This document shows, one piece after another, positions 49,595 to 57,844 of a stretch of 64,000 nucleotides of DNA. This stretch comes from Tsukamurella paurometabola DSM 20162. GTDB taxonomy: Bacteria; Actinomycetota; Actinomycetes; Mycobacteriales; Mycobacteriaceae. The DNA is taken from assembly GCF_000092225.1 (NCBI RefSeq), contig NC_014158.1, forward strand, positions 3,472,001-3,536,000, written 5' to 3'. How positions within the stretch are numbered: position 1 is the stretch's first letter; every line of letters starts with the position of its first letter. The position numbers and the translations under genes are program-made. The notes beneath the pieces are model-generated. The model was not told the DNA's origin and did not search any database. It saw only the letters and a list, made by a program, of their open reading frames with translations.

Positions 49595-49614
49595 TATCAG
49601 TTCTCCGCAGCCGC

Positions 49615-49920
49615 TTACTGGATGTTCACGTCGACGCTCGCCGGCAGGTCGATACGCATGAGCGCGTCGACCGTCTTCGGCGTCGGGTCCAGGATGTCGA
49701 TCAGCCGCTTGTGGGTGCGCATCTCGAAGTGCTCCCGCGAGTCCTTGTACTTGTGCGGCGAGCGGATGACGCAGTACACGTTCTTCTCCGTCGGCAGCGG
49801 CACGGGACCGACGACACGAGCGCCGGTGCGGGTCACGGTCTCGACGATCTTCCGAGCAGACGCGTCGATCGCCTCATGGTCATAGGCCTTGAGCCTGATG
49901 CGGATCTTCTGTCCCGCCAC
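49615..49920 (-). CDS. rpsJ: 30S ribosomal protein S10 (NusE)
   Basis: 101 residues, [15 protein letters not shown] and G-P[17 protein letters not shown]. Also the antitermination/transcription-coupling factor NusE. GTG start. First gene of the S10 unit, preceded by a ~300-nt leader. Confidence 0.97.
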   Translation of the reverse strand: MAGQKIRIRLKAYDHEAIDASARKIVETVTRTGARVVGPVPLPTEKNVYCVIRSPHKYKDSREHFEMRTHKRLIDILDPTPKTVDALMRIDLPASVDVNIQ

Positions 49921-50337
49921 GCTGTGTCCTCTTCCGTCAAGTGTTCACGTTTTGCCAGCACACTTCACAGGTCTTTACAACCCCGCCCGCGGGCGGAATC
50001 CCCCGCACTCTTCCACGGGTTCGATGAGTCGATCGACGCTGTTCATGTGTCAAATTGCTCCGGTCCACGCGGTCGGGCGTGTCGCGCTGCCGCTCAGGTT
50101 CCACCCCGGGCCTTATCCCTGTGGGGCGGGCCCTTTCGGACCGGATGGCTCCCGCGAGGGGTGCCAAGCGATACCTTCTCGCACACGCCGCGGTCGCAAC
50201 AGACCACGCCGCCCGCGGAAGGCAACCTGACCAGTATGCACTGGATCCGCCTCAGGTTCAAATCCGCAGGCGGTCCACCCCCCCGTGGCCGACGAACGTC
50301 ACACGCATGGGGTGCCGCGCTCTGGAACAATTCGAGT
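49921..50337. other. 417-base gap upstream of rpsJ
   Basis: No gene supported. It holds the S10 promoter (50233-50261) and thus a leader of about 305 nt for rpsJ, with GC-rich self-complementary stretches such as CCCGCCCGCGGGCGG near 49982-49996. The leader is long enough for RNA-based control, but no known class was recognised. Confidence 0.6.
50233..50261 (-). promoter_or_regulatory. Candidate promoter of the S10 operon
   Basis: Minus strand: -35 TTGAAC (50256-50261), 17-base spacer, -10 CATACT (50233-50238). GCGGATTTGAACCTGA around the -35 differs at only one position from the element at the rplN promoter. Confidence 0.6.
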
Positions 50338-51333
50338 ATGACCAAGCAGCGCGCCGCGCAGAAGCTGGGCGCGCTGATCCTCGTGGGTTCACTGTGCGCC
50401 GGGGTTGCGGGCTGCACCATCGGCACCGTCGATCCCGCACCGTCGTCGCCGGCCGCTCCAGCGTCCGCGTCGCGGGCCCCCGTGCGCGACGACGCCGTGC
50501 GCTACGCCTACCCGGCCCCGAACGCCGACCCCGCACAGAATTACGGGAAGCTCTACCTGCCACCGGGCCGGCACGATGCACGCAGTCTGCCGGTGGTGAT
50601 GCTGATCCACGGAGGTGGCTGGAAGGCCCGTGCCACCGAGCGGTACATGGCCGATGTCGCACGCCAGCTGCAGTCCGCGGGGCTGGCGGTGTGGAACATC
50701 GAGTATCGGCGCGTGGGCTCGGGCGGCGGGTGGCCCACCACGTTCACCGATGTGGGCAACGCCGCCGACTTCATCCCTGCGTTGGCACAGCGGGTGCCCG
50801 CGCTCGATCCGACGAACGTGATCTTCGTGGGCCACTCGGCAGGCGGTCAGCTCGCGGCGTGGGCGGCCACCCGGCGCACGCTCCCGCCGGGCGCCCCCGG
50901 AGTGACCTGGCCGCCGGGCGGCGCGCCCGCGCTGGTACCGCGCGCATTCGTGTCGATGGCCGGCGTGCTCGACATGCGCACATCGTCGCGGATGAACGAC
51001 CACGTGCGGATGGCGCTGGGCGGCATGCCGGATCAGGTGCCGGAGAGGTACGCACTGGCCAATCCGATCCAACGGATCGATCCGGGGATGCCCGCGGTCG
51101 CGATCCACGGCACCCGAGACGGCATCGTCCCGGCCCAGGAGTCCACCGACTTCGTCCAGAAGGCTCAGGCTGCCGGAGAGAAGGCACTGCTGGTCTCGCT
51201 GGACGGCGCGACCCACGGCACGCCGGTGAACGTGAAATCGCAGTGGTGGCCCACTATCGAGGACACGATCGTCCGGTTGGCCACGCGCGGCTTCGACGAT
51301 CTGGCGGCGAACGCCCCGCAGCCGCCGCGCTGA
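50338..51333 (+). CDS. Lipoprotein esterase, alpha/beta-hydrolase (BD-FAE-like)
   Basis: 331 residues. Lipobox V-A-G-C with Cys26, then a short disordered linker. Oxyanion motif H-G-G-G-W, nucleophile in G-H-S-A-G-G, acid Asp in G-T-R-D-G-I-V-P and His in A-T-H-G-T-P make a complete carboxylesterase triad of the kynurenine formamidase/BD-FAE group. Likely a surface-anchored ester hydrolase. ATG at 50338 begins the lipoprotein signal; the much longer in-frame start crosses rpsJ and is rejected. Confidence 0.85.
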   Translation: MTKQRAAQKLGALILVGSLCAGVAGCTIGTVDPAPSSPAAPASASRAPVRDDAVRYAYPAPNADPAQNYGKLYLPPGRHDARSLPVVMLIHGGGWKARATERYMADVARQLQSAGLAVWNIEYRRVGSGGGWPTTFTDVGNAADFIPALAQRVPALDPTNVIFVGHSAGGQLAAWAATRRTLPPGAPGVTWPPGGAPALVPRAFVSMAGVLDMRTSSRMNDHVRMALGGMPDQVPERYALANPIQRIDPGMPAVAIHGTRDGIVPAQESTDFVQKAQAAGEKALLVSLDGATHGTPVNVKSQWWPTIEDTIVRLATRGFDDLAANAPQPPR

Positions 51334-51339
51334 TCGGCG

Positions 51340-51906
51340 TCAGGTGTTGGCGAACCACGCCTTCGACGCCGCCGGCGCCCACAGCAGGATCGGGACGGCG
51401 ATGGTGGCGATGACGCCCCAGCAGGTGAGCAGCATCAGCGCCGACGCCACAGTGGCGAGGATGGCGACGGCCTTGCTGCGCTTGAGCAGCAGCAGCACGC
51501 CCGACGCGATACCACCGATCGAGATGACCAGTCCGATGATCCCCGCGACCACCACGATGGCGGTCGCCGTGGAGGCGTCCAGGCCCGGGGTGGTCGAATC
51601 CGCGGGCCCGGCGATCAGGGTGATCACCTGCAGCAGCGCGAGGATGCCGCCGATCACGATGAGCACGATCGCCGCCGCGAGCACCGTGGTCGGGCGAGCC
51701 ATGGGCACCGGCTGCCCCGCCGCCTGCGGATATCCGGGCTGGGGATAGCCGGGGTAGCCGGGTTGCGCGTACGGCTGCTGGTACCCGTAGTTCGGCGGTC
51801 CACCCTGCGGCGCCCCGTACGGCTGTTGCCCGTACGGCTGCTGCCCGTACGGATTCTGGCCGTACGGCTGCTGTGGACCGCCGCCGTACTGATTCGGATC
51901 GCTCAC
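51340..51906 (-). CDS. Membrane protein with Pro/Tyr/Gly/Gln-rich N-terminus
   Basis: 188 residues. The first ~70 residues are a low-complexity cytoplasmic segment with repeats of P-Y-G-Q-Q and P-G-Y-P, followed by three hydrophobic helices (about residues 75-100, 112-140 and 148-178). This design is common in actinobacterial membrane proteins of unknown role (DUF4190-like). GTG start with GGGGGA upstream. The PYGQQ repeats are encoded by near-identical DNA units at about 51800-51880. Confidence 0.7.
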   Translation of the reverse strand: MSDPNQYGGGPQQPYGQNPYGQQPYGQQPYGAPQGGPPNYGYQQPYAQPGYPGYPQPGYPQAAGQPVPMARPTTVLAAAIVLIVIGGILALLQVITLIAGPADSTTPGLDASTATAIVVVAGIIGLVISIGGIASGVLLLLKRSKAVAILATVASALMLLTCWGVIATIAVPILLWAPAASKAWFANT

Positions 51907-51978
51907 CGTAGTCCCCCGTCGCTCGGTTTTCTCAAGTGGAGCACATCTCCTCGCGCGACGCTCGAACTTACCGCAGAG

Positions 51979-51984
51979 TAAGGT
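51979..51984 (+). promoter_or_regulatory. Leaderless-type -10 box
   Basis: TAAGGT followed after 7 bases (AGCGATC) by the ATG at 51992. Confidence 0.5.
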
Positions 51985-51991
51985 AGCGATC

Positions 51992-52477
51992 ATGACTGAC
52001 ACCACCGGCACGTACAAGCTGTGGCGCAAGCTCAGCGATAAGCCGCTCGGCAAGCTCGCCTTCTCCGCCGGCGCCTCCCTCAAGGCCCCCTACTTCGCCT
52101 CGGTGACGCCGTACGTCGCGGAGCTCGAGTACGGCCACGCCGTGGTCAAGGGTCCGAAGTGGTGGTTCGTGCAGAACCACATCGGCACCTTCCACGCGAT
52201 CGCCGCCTGCAACCTGGCGGAGGTCGGGATGGGGATGGTGATGGAGGCGTCCACCCCGGCCAGCCATCGCTGGTTGCCGAAGTCGATGAAGGTGGACTAC
52301 CTGGCCAAGGCGGAATCGTCGCTCACGGCGACCGCCAGCTTCCTGGAGCCGGTCGACTGGGACGCGATCACCGCGGGCCAGGACGTGGTGGTCGACATCG
52401 CGATCCGCGACAACAAGGGCACCGAGGTGGTGCACGCCCAGATCACCACCTGGGTCACACCAAAGCCCGCGAAGTAG
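51992..52477 (+). CDS. Hotdog-fold protein, DUF4442 family
   Basis: 161 residues. S-A-G-A-S-L-K-A-P-Y-F-A-S-V-x-P and N-H-I-G-T-F-H-A-I-A-A-C-N-L-A-E-x-G-M-G fit the DUF4442 branch of PaaI-like thioesterase folds; the His-Ile-Gly-Thr helix start is the usual site of the hotdog acyl-CoA pocket. A role as acyl-CoA thioesterase is inferred from the fold. Probably leaderless. Confidence 0.8.
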   Translation: MTDTTGTYKLWRKLSDKPLGKLAFSAGASLKAPYFASVTPYVAELEYGHAVVKGPKWWFVQNHIGTFHAIAACNLAEVGMGMVMEASTPASHRWLPKSMKVDYLAKAESSLTATASFLEPVDWDAITAGQDVVVDIAIRDNKGTEVVHAQITTWVTPKPAK

Positions 52478-52622
52478 ACGTTTTCTACCTCTTCAATCAC
52501 ACACGTCTCTATAGTTAACAGAGGCAACTCGGTTTACACGGGGCGTTGGCTGTGGCACGCTACCGTCGCACAGGCTTGCCGCACCCGCCCCGACGGGGCA
52601 CCGCCCCGAACCGAGGAGAGAC

Positions 52623-53330
52623 ATGCGTAGCACCCCCGCGCCCCGCGCCCGGACCTCCGCTGCGTCCCTCGCCGTCGCAGCCGCCGTCGTCGCGCTCGTG
52701 CCCGCCGCCGCGAATGCTGAGCCGGTCGCCTCGGTCACCCCCGGCAGCTCGGTACTCACGGTCACCAAGATGACCGGCAATGTGGCCGACGGCCGCGGCT
52801 GCACCGTCGGCTTCATCGGTCAGCGTCAGGACGGCACCCGGGTCGGCGTGTACGCCGGCCACTGCGGCGCCCAGGGGCAGCGGGTGGTCGTCGACGGCCG
52901 CATCGCCGGCGTCAACGTCGCCTCCTCGGCTCCGGCACTGACCAAGACCGACACCTTCGTCGTGCCCAACGCCCCGGACTGGGGCGTCTTCGAACTCGAT
53001 CCGCGCGTCGCCCGCGCCACCCCCGGAGGCAAGATTCGCCCGGCGAGCGTCGGCGTCGCCAAGCCGGGCGACCCCGTGTGCAGCCAGGGCGTCAGCTCGG
53101 GCTGGCGCTGCGGCACGGTGATCAGCGTGGACAACGGCTACATCGCCACCACCATCGGGGTCCAGGTCGGCGATAGCGGCGGCCCGCTGGTGCGCAGCAC
53201 CGACAACGCCGCCCTCGGCCTGGCTTCGCGCGCCGCCACCTTCGACGGCGCGTCCAAGCCCAACGGCTCGCTGTTCTACGACGTCTCGGCCGCTCTCAAC
53301 GCCGCCGGTCTCGCGCTCGTCGTCGGCTAG
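52623..53330 (+). CDS. Secreted chymotrypsin-family (S1) serine protease, second copy
   Basis: 235 residues. Signal peptide to about residue 33 (A-A-N-A-E). Triad His80 (Y-A-G-H-C), Asp119 (A-P-D-W-G), Ser185 (G-D-S-G-G-P); Cys at V-C-S-Q-G-V-S-S-G-W-R-C matches the protease at 9290, and the active-site His has the same residue number. GAGGAGAG lies before the ATG. No pro-domain evident. Convergent with the CoA racemase gene (20-base gap). Confidence 0.9.
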   Translation: MRSTPAPRARTSAASLAVAAAVVALVPAAANAEPVASVTPGSSVLTVTKMTGNVADGRGCTVGFIGQRQDGTRVGVYAGHCGAQGQRVVVDGRIAGVNVASSAPALTKTDTFVVPNAPDWGVFELDPRVARATPGGKIRPASVGVAKPGDPVCSQGVSSGWRCGTVISVDNGYIATTIGVQVGDSGGPLVRSTDNAALGLASRAATFDGASKPNGSLFYDVSAALNAAGLALVVG

Positions 53331-53350
53331 CGCCCACTGCCCGGATCCGG

Positions 53351-54445
53351 CTAGCGCCAGAGGGTCGACGGGTCCGCGACATCCACCGATGGCGGTTCCG
53401 GGGCAGCCGCCGGGGTGCGGGAGAACCGCGGCGCCGGAGCCGGTGCGGTGACGCCGCCCACCTCCGGCAAGTTGTTTCGCGCGGCCATATGCGGATGCTT
53501 CGGCGCCTCCTCGAAGGTGAGGATCGGCGCGACGCAGGCGTCGGAGTCGAAGAAGATCTCGGCCCACTCGTCGCGGGTCTTCGTCTTGAGCGCGGCCTCC
53601 AGCGCGGCGCGCAGCTCGGGCCAGCGGGCCTGATCGAGCTGGTAGGGCAGGTCCTCCTGCTTCAGTCCCAGCTTGGCGAGCAACTCGGCGAAGAACTGCG
53701 GCTCGATCGCGCCCACGGAGACGTACTTGCCGTCCGAGGTCTCGTAGGTGTCGTAGAACGGCGCCCCGCCGTCGAGGGTGTTCACGCCGCGTTCGTCGCT
53801 CCAGATGCCCTGGCCTCGGAAGTCCCACTGCATCTGGCCGATGAGCGAGGCACCGTCGACCATCGCGACGTCGATCACCTGCCCCTTACCGGACGTGTTC
53901 CGCTCGTACAGAGCGGCGAGAACACCGAACACGAGGAACATCGAGCCGCCGGCGAAGTCGCCCACCAGGTTCAGCGGCGGCACCGGACGCTCGCCCTGGC
54001 GGCCGATCGCGTGCAGCAGACCTGTGAGCGAGATGTAGTTCATATCGTGGCCGGCGCGCTGCGCGAACGGCCCCTCCTGGCCCCAGCCCGTCATCCGGGC
54101 GAACACGATCCGCGGATTGCGTTCGAGCACCACGTCGGGTCCCAGACCCAGGCGCTCCATGACACCGGGCCGGAAACCCTCGACGATCACATCGGCGCGA
54201 TCGATCAGCTCGAGGATCTGGGCGATGTCGGTCGGATTCTTCAGGTCGGCCTCGACGATGGTGCGGCCGCGCTTGACCATCTGCGGCTTGCCCGTGAGGC
54301 CGGCCACGCCCACGCCGGGTCGCTGCACCGACACCACGTCGGCGCCCTGGTCGGCCAGCAGCATGGCCGCGTGTGGGGCGGGGCCCAGACCTGCGAACTC
54401 GATCACCTTCAGGCCCGCGAGGGGACCCTGCTTCGTCTGCGTCAT
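53351..54445 (-). CDS. Alpha-methylacyl-CoA racemase (CaiB/BaiF, class III CoA transferase family)
   Basis: 364 residues. The racemase branch is indicated by G-L-K-V-I-E-F-A-G-L-G-P-A-P at the start, G-H-D-M-N-Y (base His), L-V-G-D-F-A-G-G (Asp) and G-A-I-E-P-Q-F (Glu), the same catalytic positions as in M. tuberculosis MCR. It epimerises 2-methylacyl-CoAs so branched fatty acids and sterol side chains can enter beta-oxidation. The last ~35 residues are Pro/Ala-rich. Start ATG 6 nt after a TAACGT box. Confidence 0.9.
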   Translation of the reverse strand: MTQTKQGPLAGLKVIEFAGLGPAPHAAMLLADQGADVVSVQRPGVGVAGLTGKPQMVKRGRTIVEADLKNPTDIAQILELIDRADVIVEGFRPGVMERLGLGPDVVLERNPRIVFARMTGWGQEGPFAQRAGHDMNYISLTGLLHAIGRQGERPVPPLNLVGDFAGGSMFLVFGVLAALYERNTSGKGQVIDVAMVDGASLIGQMQWDFRGQGIWSDERGVNTLDGGAPFYDTYETSDGKYVSVGAIEPQFFAELLAKLGLKQEDLPYQLDQARWPELRAALEAALKTKTRDEWAEIFFDSDACVAPILTFEEAPKHPHMAARNNLPEVGGVTAPAPAPRFSRTPAAAPEPPSVDVADPSTLWR

Positions 54446-54451
54446 GAATGC

Positions 54452-54472
54452 ACGTTAACTTGCCCGTAGGCT
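54452..54472. promoter_or_regulatory. Back-to-back leaderless promoters in 33 bp
   Basis: Minus strand TAACGT (54452-54457) lies 6 nt before the racemase ATG at 54445; plus strand TAGGCT (54467-54472) lies 6 nt before the hydrolase GTG at 54479. GTTAAC (54454-54459) is palindromic. The whole divergent region is only 33 bases, so the -35 regions must overlap the other gene or its -10. Confidence 0.55.
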
Positions 54473-54478
54473 GAGCGG

Positions 54479-55090
54479 GTGACGTGGCTCTCTATTCACG
54501 ATCCCGACGGCCCGGTGCGGGCGACGCTGATCCTGGCGCACGGCGCGGGCGGTAACCGCGACGCGGCCGTATTGCGGTTGCTCGGTGAGGAATTGGCGCA
54601 ACGCGCGGTGCGCACCTTGCGCATCGACCTGCCCTATCGCCGGGTGCGCCCGAAGGGTCCGCCGTCACCGTCCGGGCAGGCCGCCGATCGTGCGGCTTTC
54701 GCCGAGACCGCACGCCTACTGGAGATCGACGGTCCCGTGATCTGGGGCGGGCACAGCTACGGCGGGCGCATGGCGTCGATGGCCGTCGCGGAGGGCCCCG
54801 ATCGCCCCGACGTGCTGCTGTTGTCCTCGTACCCGTTGCACCCGCCCGGCCGGCCCGAGAAGGCACGCACGGCCCATCTGCCGGACATCGCGATTCCGAC
54901 CGTGTTCGTGCACGGCAAGCGCGATCCGTTCGCCACATCGCACGAGCTGGCCGATGCCGCAGCGCTCGTCACCGGCCCCACCACCGTGGTCGAAGTGTCC
55001 GCGGCGCACGACCTGGCACCGGCGAAATCGGGTGCACCGGCGAAGGCCGCCGACGCCGTCATCGCGGCGCTGGATCAGCTGAACGCGTAG
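54479..55090 (+). CDS. Alpha/beta hydrolase, dienelactone/KANL3-Tex30-like
   Basis: 203 residues. L-I-L-A-H-G-A-G-G near the N-terminus, nucleophile Ser in G-G-H-S-Y-G-G-R-M-A-S, Asp in H-G-K-R-D-P-F, His in S-A-A-H-D-L. Small cytoplasmic hydrolase of unknown substrate. GTG start 6 nt after TAGGCT. The 3' end overlaps the tail of the acyltransferase pseudogene by 32 bases. Confidence 0.82.
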   Translation: MTWLSIHDPDGPVRATLILAHGAGGNRDAAVLRLLGEELAQRAVRTLRIDLPYRRVRPKGPPSPSGQAADRAAFAETARLLEIDGPVIWGGHSYGGRMASMAVAEGPDRPDVLLLSSYPLHPPGRPEKARTAHLPDIAIPTVFVHGKRDPFATSHELADAAALVTGPTTVVEVSAAHDLAPAKSGAPAKAADAVIAALDQLNA

Positions 55091-56136
55091 TCTCCGGTCG
55101 TGCATTCAACCGCTTCTTGAGGCGAAGTGCCGGGCGTTCGACCGCCAGGAAGCTGATCAGGGCCACCACCAACGTCGGGACAGTGGCCACGATCCCGAAT
55201 ATCAGGACCGGCAACGATGCCAAACCGGCGATCACGAGCAACTGCTGGATGGGGAAGGCATAGATGTACACCCCGTAGGAGACGTCCCAACGCTCGAATC
55301 GCAGCCAGGAGACCTTCACCAGCACTCCGACCGCAAGCACGACGTACGCCCAGGTGATTCCGCCGACCAGGCGATAGTCGGGAAGCCACATCGACAGCAC
55401 GGTGATCACCATGGCGACCAGAACGTACGGATACGAGCACGGAATCCGGTGCCGGAACTGATAGATCGCAGCTCCGGCCATGAACATGAGGGCGAATCGC
55501 GAGCCGAACGCCACGGTCCAGTGCACCTCGGTGACGGTCTTGAGCAGTACCGCGAACCACGATGCGATGAAGAGCCCGACTATGACCCAGGAACGGGTGC
55601 GTGAGCTCTTCAGCAAACCGCCCACCCCCGCGATGAGAACGCCGAGATAGCACAGCAATTCCCACCCCAGCGTCCACAGTGATCCGTCCCAAGCGCCGCT
55701 CCAGGGGATGTCCGCCGGCGTACCTCCGACGTCGAACTGCATCATCCAGATCGCGATGTTCGCCCAGATGTACTGCAGGGGGGGCATCGCTGGTCAGCAG
55801 CGCCATCCAATCCCGACGCTGAAGGTACAAACCGAGCGGCGCTACCAGATAGGCCGTGACGATCAGGCAGACATAGAACGCCGGGGCGATCCTCAACAGG
55901 CGCGCAACAACGTATGCGCGGACCTGCGGCCGACTCACCCAACTGCCGGTGATCAAGAATCCGGACACCGCGAAGAAGCCGTCGACCCAGACGCTATCCA
56001 TGAGCTGATGCATCGCAGGATTGGAAATCGAACGACCGGTCAGCGGGAACGAATGCCAGAAAATCACACCCAGAGCCATCAGGAGACGGATGGCGTTGAA
56101 CGCGTTGAATTTCGGATCGTACCGATCGGCGAGCAT
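55059..56136 (-). pseudogene. Acyltransferase-3 family membrane protein, frameshifted
   Basis: Two overlapping frames join into one acyltransferase-3 protein of about 358 residues. The first part (from ATG 56136) has N-A-I-R-L-L-M-A-L-G-V-I-F-W-H-S-F with the catalytic His, V-D-G-F-F-A-V-S-G-F-L-I-T and R-L-L-R-I-A-P. The frame changes at a run of seven G (55778-55784; C7 in the mRNA). With six, S-D-A-P-L-Q-Y-I-W-A-N-I reads straight through into the second part, which has the remaining helices and G-V-Y-I-Y-A-F-P-I-Q-Q. Such enzymes O-acylate cell-surface glycans or lipids. Either a recent mutation, a sequencing error, or a slippery on/off tract. -10 CATACT is 6 nt before the ATG. Confidence 0.8.
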
Positions 56137-56312
56137 CGCCACAGTATGCCAAAGGCGAAACCTGCACACGCACGGGCCTGATGCAATTGCACATACATCT
56201 ATTCCCCGCGGAACCGAATTCAAACATCACATTGTGAATGTCATCGGGTATCGCGCATCGCCGACCGCGAGGCATCAACCTCCCGTGACCGGCACGAGCC
56301 GGGCTGTCCGGT

Positions 56313-57788
56313 TCAGTTGAACGCGTAGTCGTCGATCGGGAAGGTGCGGGCGTCGCGGCGTGCTCCGATCACCGAGCTGGGGCGGAGCAGGGTCGCCTCG
56401 CCGTGCGGATCGAAGTAGTAGCTCCGGCTGCCTTCGCAGGATCCGAGCTGGAACACCGAGCGCCCCAGGCGATCACTCATGGTGTCCAGGAACTCGGCAT
56501 TGGCCCGTTCGGTGACCTCGACGGTGCGGGCCCCGCGCGTACGCGCTTCTTCGAGGACGCGGCGCAGGTGCACCATCTGCGCCTCGATGGTCCAGAAGTA
56601 CGAGAGTCCGGTGTAGCTGTACGGGCTGTGCAGGCTGAAGAAATTGGGGAACTTCGGCACCGCCATGCCCTCGTAGGCCTGGAATCGGTTCTCACGCCAC
56701 CACTGTCCGAGGTTGCGTCCGTCCCGACCGGTCACGTCGATCGCGGGGAAGTTCTTCTCCCACAGCGAGAACCCGGTGGCCAATACCAAGGTGTCGATCT
56801 CGTGGACGGTGCCGTTGTCCATCTCGATTCCGCGGGGAAGCACCCGGCGGATCGTGGTGGGCTCGAGCGTCACGTTCTCTCGTGAGAACGTCGGGAAATA
56901 GGTGTTGGAGAACGTGGGTCGCTTGCACCCGAAGGAGTAGTCCGGGGTGAGCGCGGCACGGATCCGCTTGTCGGGCACCTGCGCCCGCAAGTGCGCCTTG
57001 GCGAGCTGGGCGGCCATCGCATTGAACCGGTGCCCGTACTTGTAGTTCAGTACGCCCACGGTGCTGAGCACTTCCAGCACTGCCGAGTTGACCAGACGGG
57101 CGAGACGCTGAGTGAAAGGTGCGGCACCGAACAGACCGCGAACCGGAGCCGGGACCGCGAAGTCGACTTTGGGCACCACCCAGATCGGGGTGCGCTGGAA
57201 CACGGTGAGCTGCCGAGCCACCTTGGCGAGCTCGGGAACGAGTTGAACACCCGTCGCACCCGTGCCGATCACGCCGATCCTGCGGCCCGCGAGGTCGGCC
57301 TCGTCGTCCCACTTGGCGCTGTGGATCACGGTGCCGGCGAAATCGTCGATGCCCTCGATATCGGGGAGCTTGGGCTGACTGAGGAATCCGGTGGCGGTCA
57401 CCAGGTACCGCGTGCGCAGCGGTTCACCGCCGGCGATCCGGACCTCCCACTCGGAGGCCTCGGCGTCCCAGCTCGCCCCCGTGACGTCAACGCCGAAGCG
57501 CATCTTCGGGCGCAGGCCGTACTTGTCGGCCACGTGACTGGCGTAGGCCTTGAGCTCGCTCCCCGGCGCGTACAGCCGGGACCAGTTCGGGTTCGGCTCG
57601 AAGGAGTAGGAGTAGGTCACCGAAGCGATGTCCACGGCGAGTCCCGGGTAGTGGTTGACGTGCCAGGTTCCGCCGAGATCGTCCTCACGCTCCAGGATCA
57701 CCACGTCGTCGATGCCCATCCGGCCCAGCTCGATCGCGGCGCCCATACCGCCGAAGCCGGCGCCCACGATGATCACGTCATGCGTCAT
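56313..57788 (-). CDS. Baeyer-Villiger-type flavin monooxygenase
   Basis: 491 residues. FAD site G-A-G-F-G-G-M-G at the N-terminus, NADPH site G-T-G-A-T-G in the middle, and the type I BVMO fingerprint F-x-G-x-x-x-H-x-x-x-W at residues 150-160 (F-A-G-T-V-I-H-S-A-K-W). D-D-L-G-G-T-W-H-V-N-H-Y-P-G-L-A-V-D also fits. It inserts oxygen next to a ketone carbonyl; substrate unknown, likely a cyclic ketone, steroid or lipid. ATG at 57788 is chosen because the FAD fold starts at once. A palindrome covers its promoter. Confidence 0.92.
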   Translation of the reverse strand: MTHDVIIVGAGFGGMGAAIELGRMGIDDVVILEREDDLGGTWHVNHYPGLAVDIASVTYSYSFEPNPNWSRLYAPGSELKAYASHVADKYGLRPKMRFGVDVTGASWDAEASEWEVRIAGGEPLRTRYLVTATGFLSQPKLPDIEGIDDFAGTVIHSAKWDDEADLAGRRIGVIGTGATGVQLVPELAKVARQLTVFQRTPIWVVPKVDFAVPAPVRGLFGAAPFTQRLARLVNSAVLEVLSTVGVLNYKYGHRFNAMAAQLAKAHLRAQVPDKRIRAALTPDYSFGCKRPTFSNTYFPTFSRENVTLEPTTIRRVLPRGIEMDNGTVHEIDTLVLATGFSLWEKNFPAIDVTGRDGRNLGQWWRENRFQAYEGMAVPKFPNFFSLHSPYSYTGLSYFWTIEAQMVHLRRVLEEARTRGARTVEVTERANAEFLDTMSDRLGRSVFQLGSCEGSRSYYFDPHGEATLLRPSSVIGARRDARTFPIDDYAFN

Positions 57789-57790
57789 AG

Positions 57791-57812
57791 ATACCGATGG
57801 TATTCGAATACC
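57791..57812. promoter_or_regulatory. Palindromic operator between the BVMO and ABC1 kinase genes
   Basis: GGTATTCGAATACC (57799-57812) is a perfect 14-bp palindrome, and ATACC-GAT-GGTAT (57791-57803) overlaps it, giving alternating ATACC/GGTAT half-sites. The minus-strand -10 TACCAT (57797-57802), 8 nt before the BVMO start, is buried in it. TetR-type repressors of monooxygenases use such sites; none is encoded nearby. Confidence 0.65.
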
Positions 57813-57832
57813 GCGAGATTTCAATGCGCGAC

Positions 57833-57838
57833 TACCCT
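57833..57838 (+). promoter_or_regulatory. Leaderless-type -10 box of the ABC1 kinase gene
   Basis: TACCCT followed after 6 bases (GGGCGC) by the ATG at 57845. Confidence 0.45.
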
Positions 57839-57844
57839 GGGCGC

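Noticed and set aside
51800-51880. Short tandem DNA repeats suspected of being a mobile or regulatory repeat
   Set aside because: They encode the in-frame P-Y-G-Q-Q repeats of the membrane protein and need no other explanation.
53325-53358. Direct repeat CGGCTAGCGCC 23 bases apart between protease and racemase
   Set aside because: Both copies coincide with the TAG stop codons of the two convergent genes; most likely chance.
55081-56331. Shared 12-mer GAACGCGTAGTC at the ends of the hydrolase and BVMO genes, suggesting a duplication or att site
   Set aside because: One copy is coding sense and the other antisense, similarity does not extend beyond the 12 bases, and no integrase is present.
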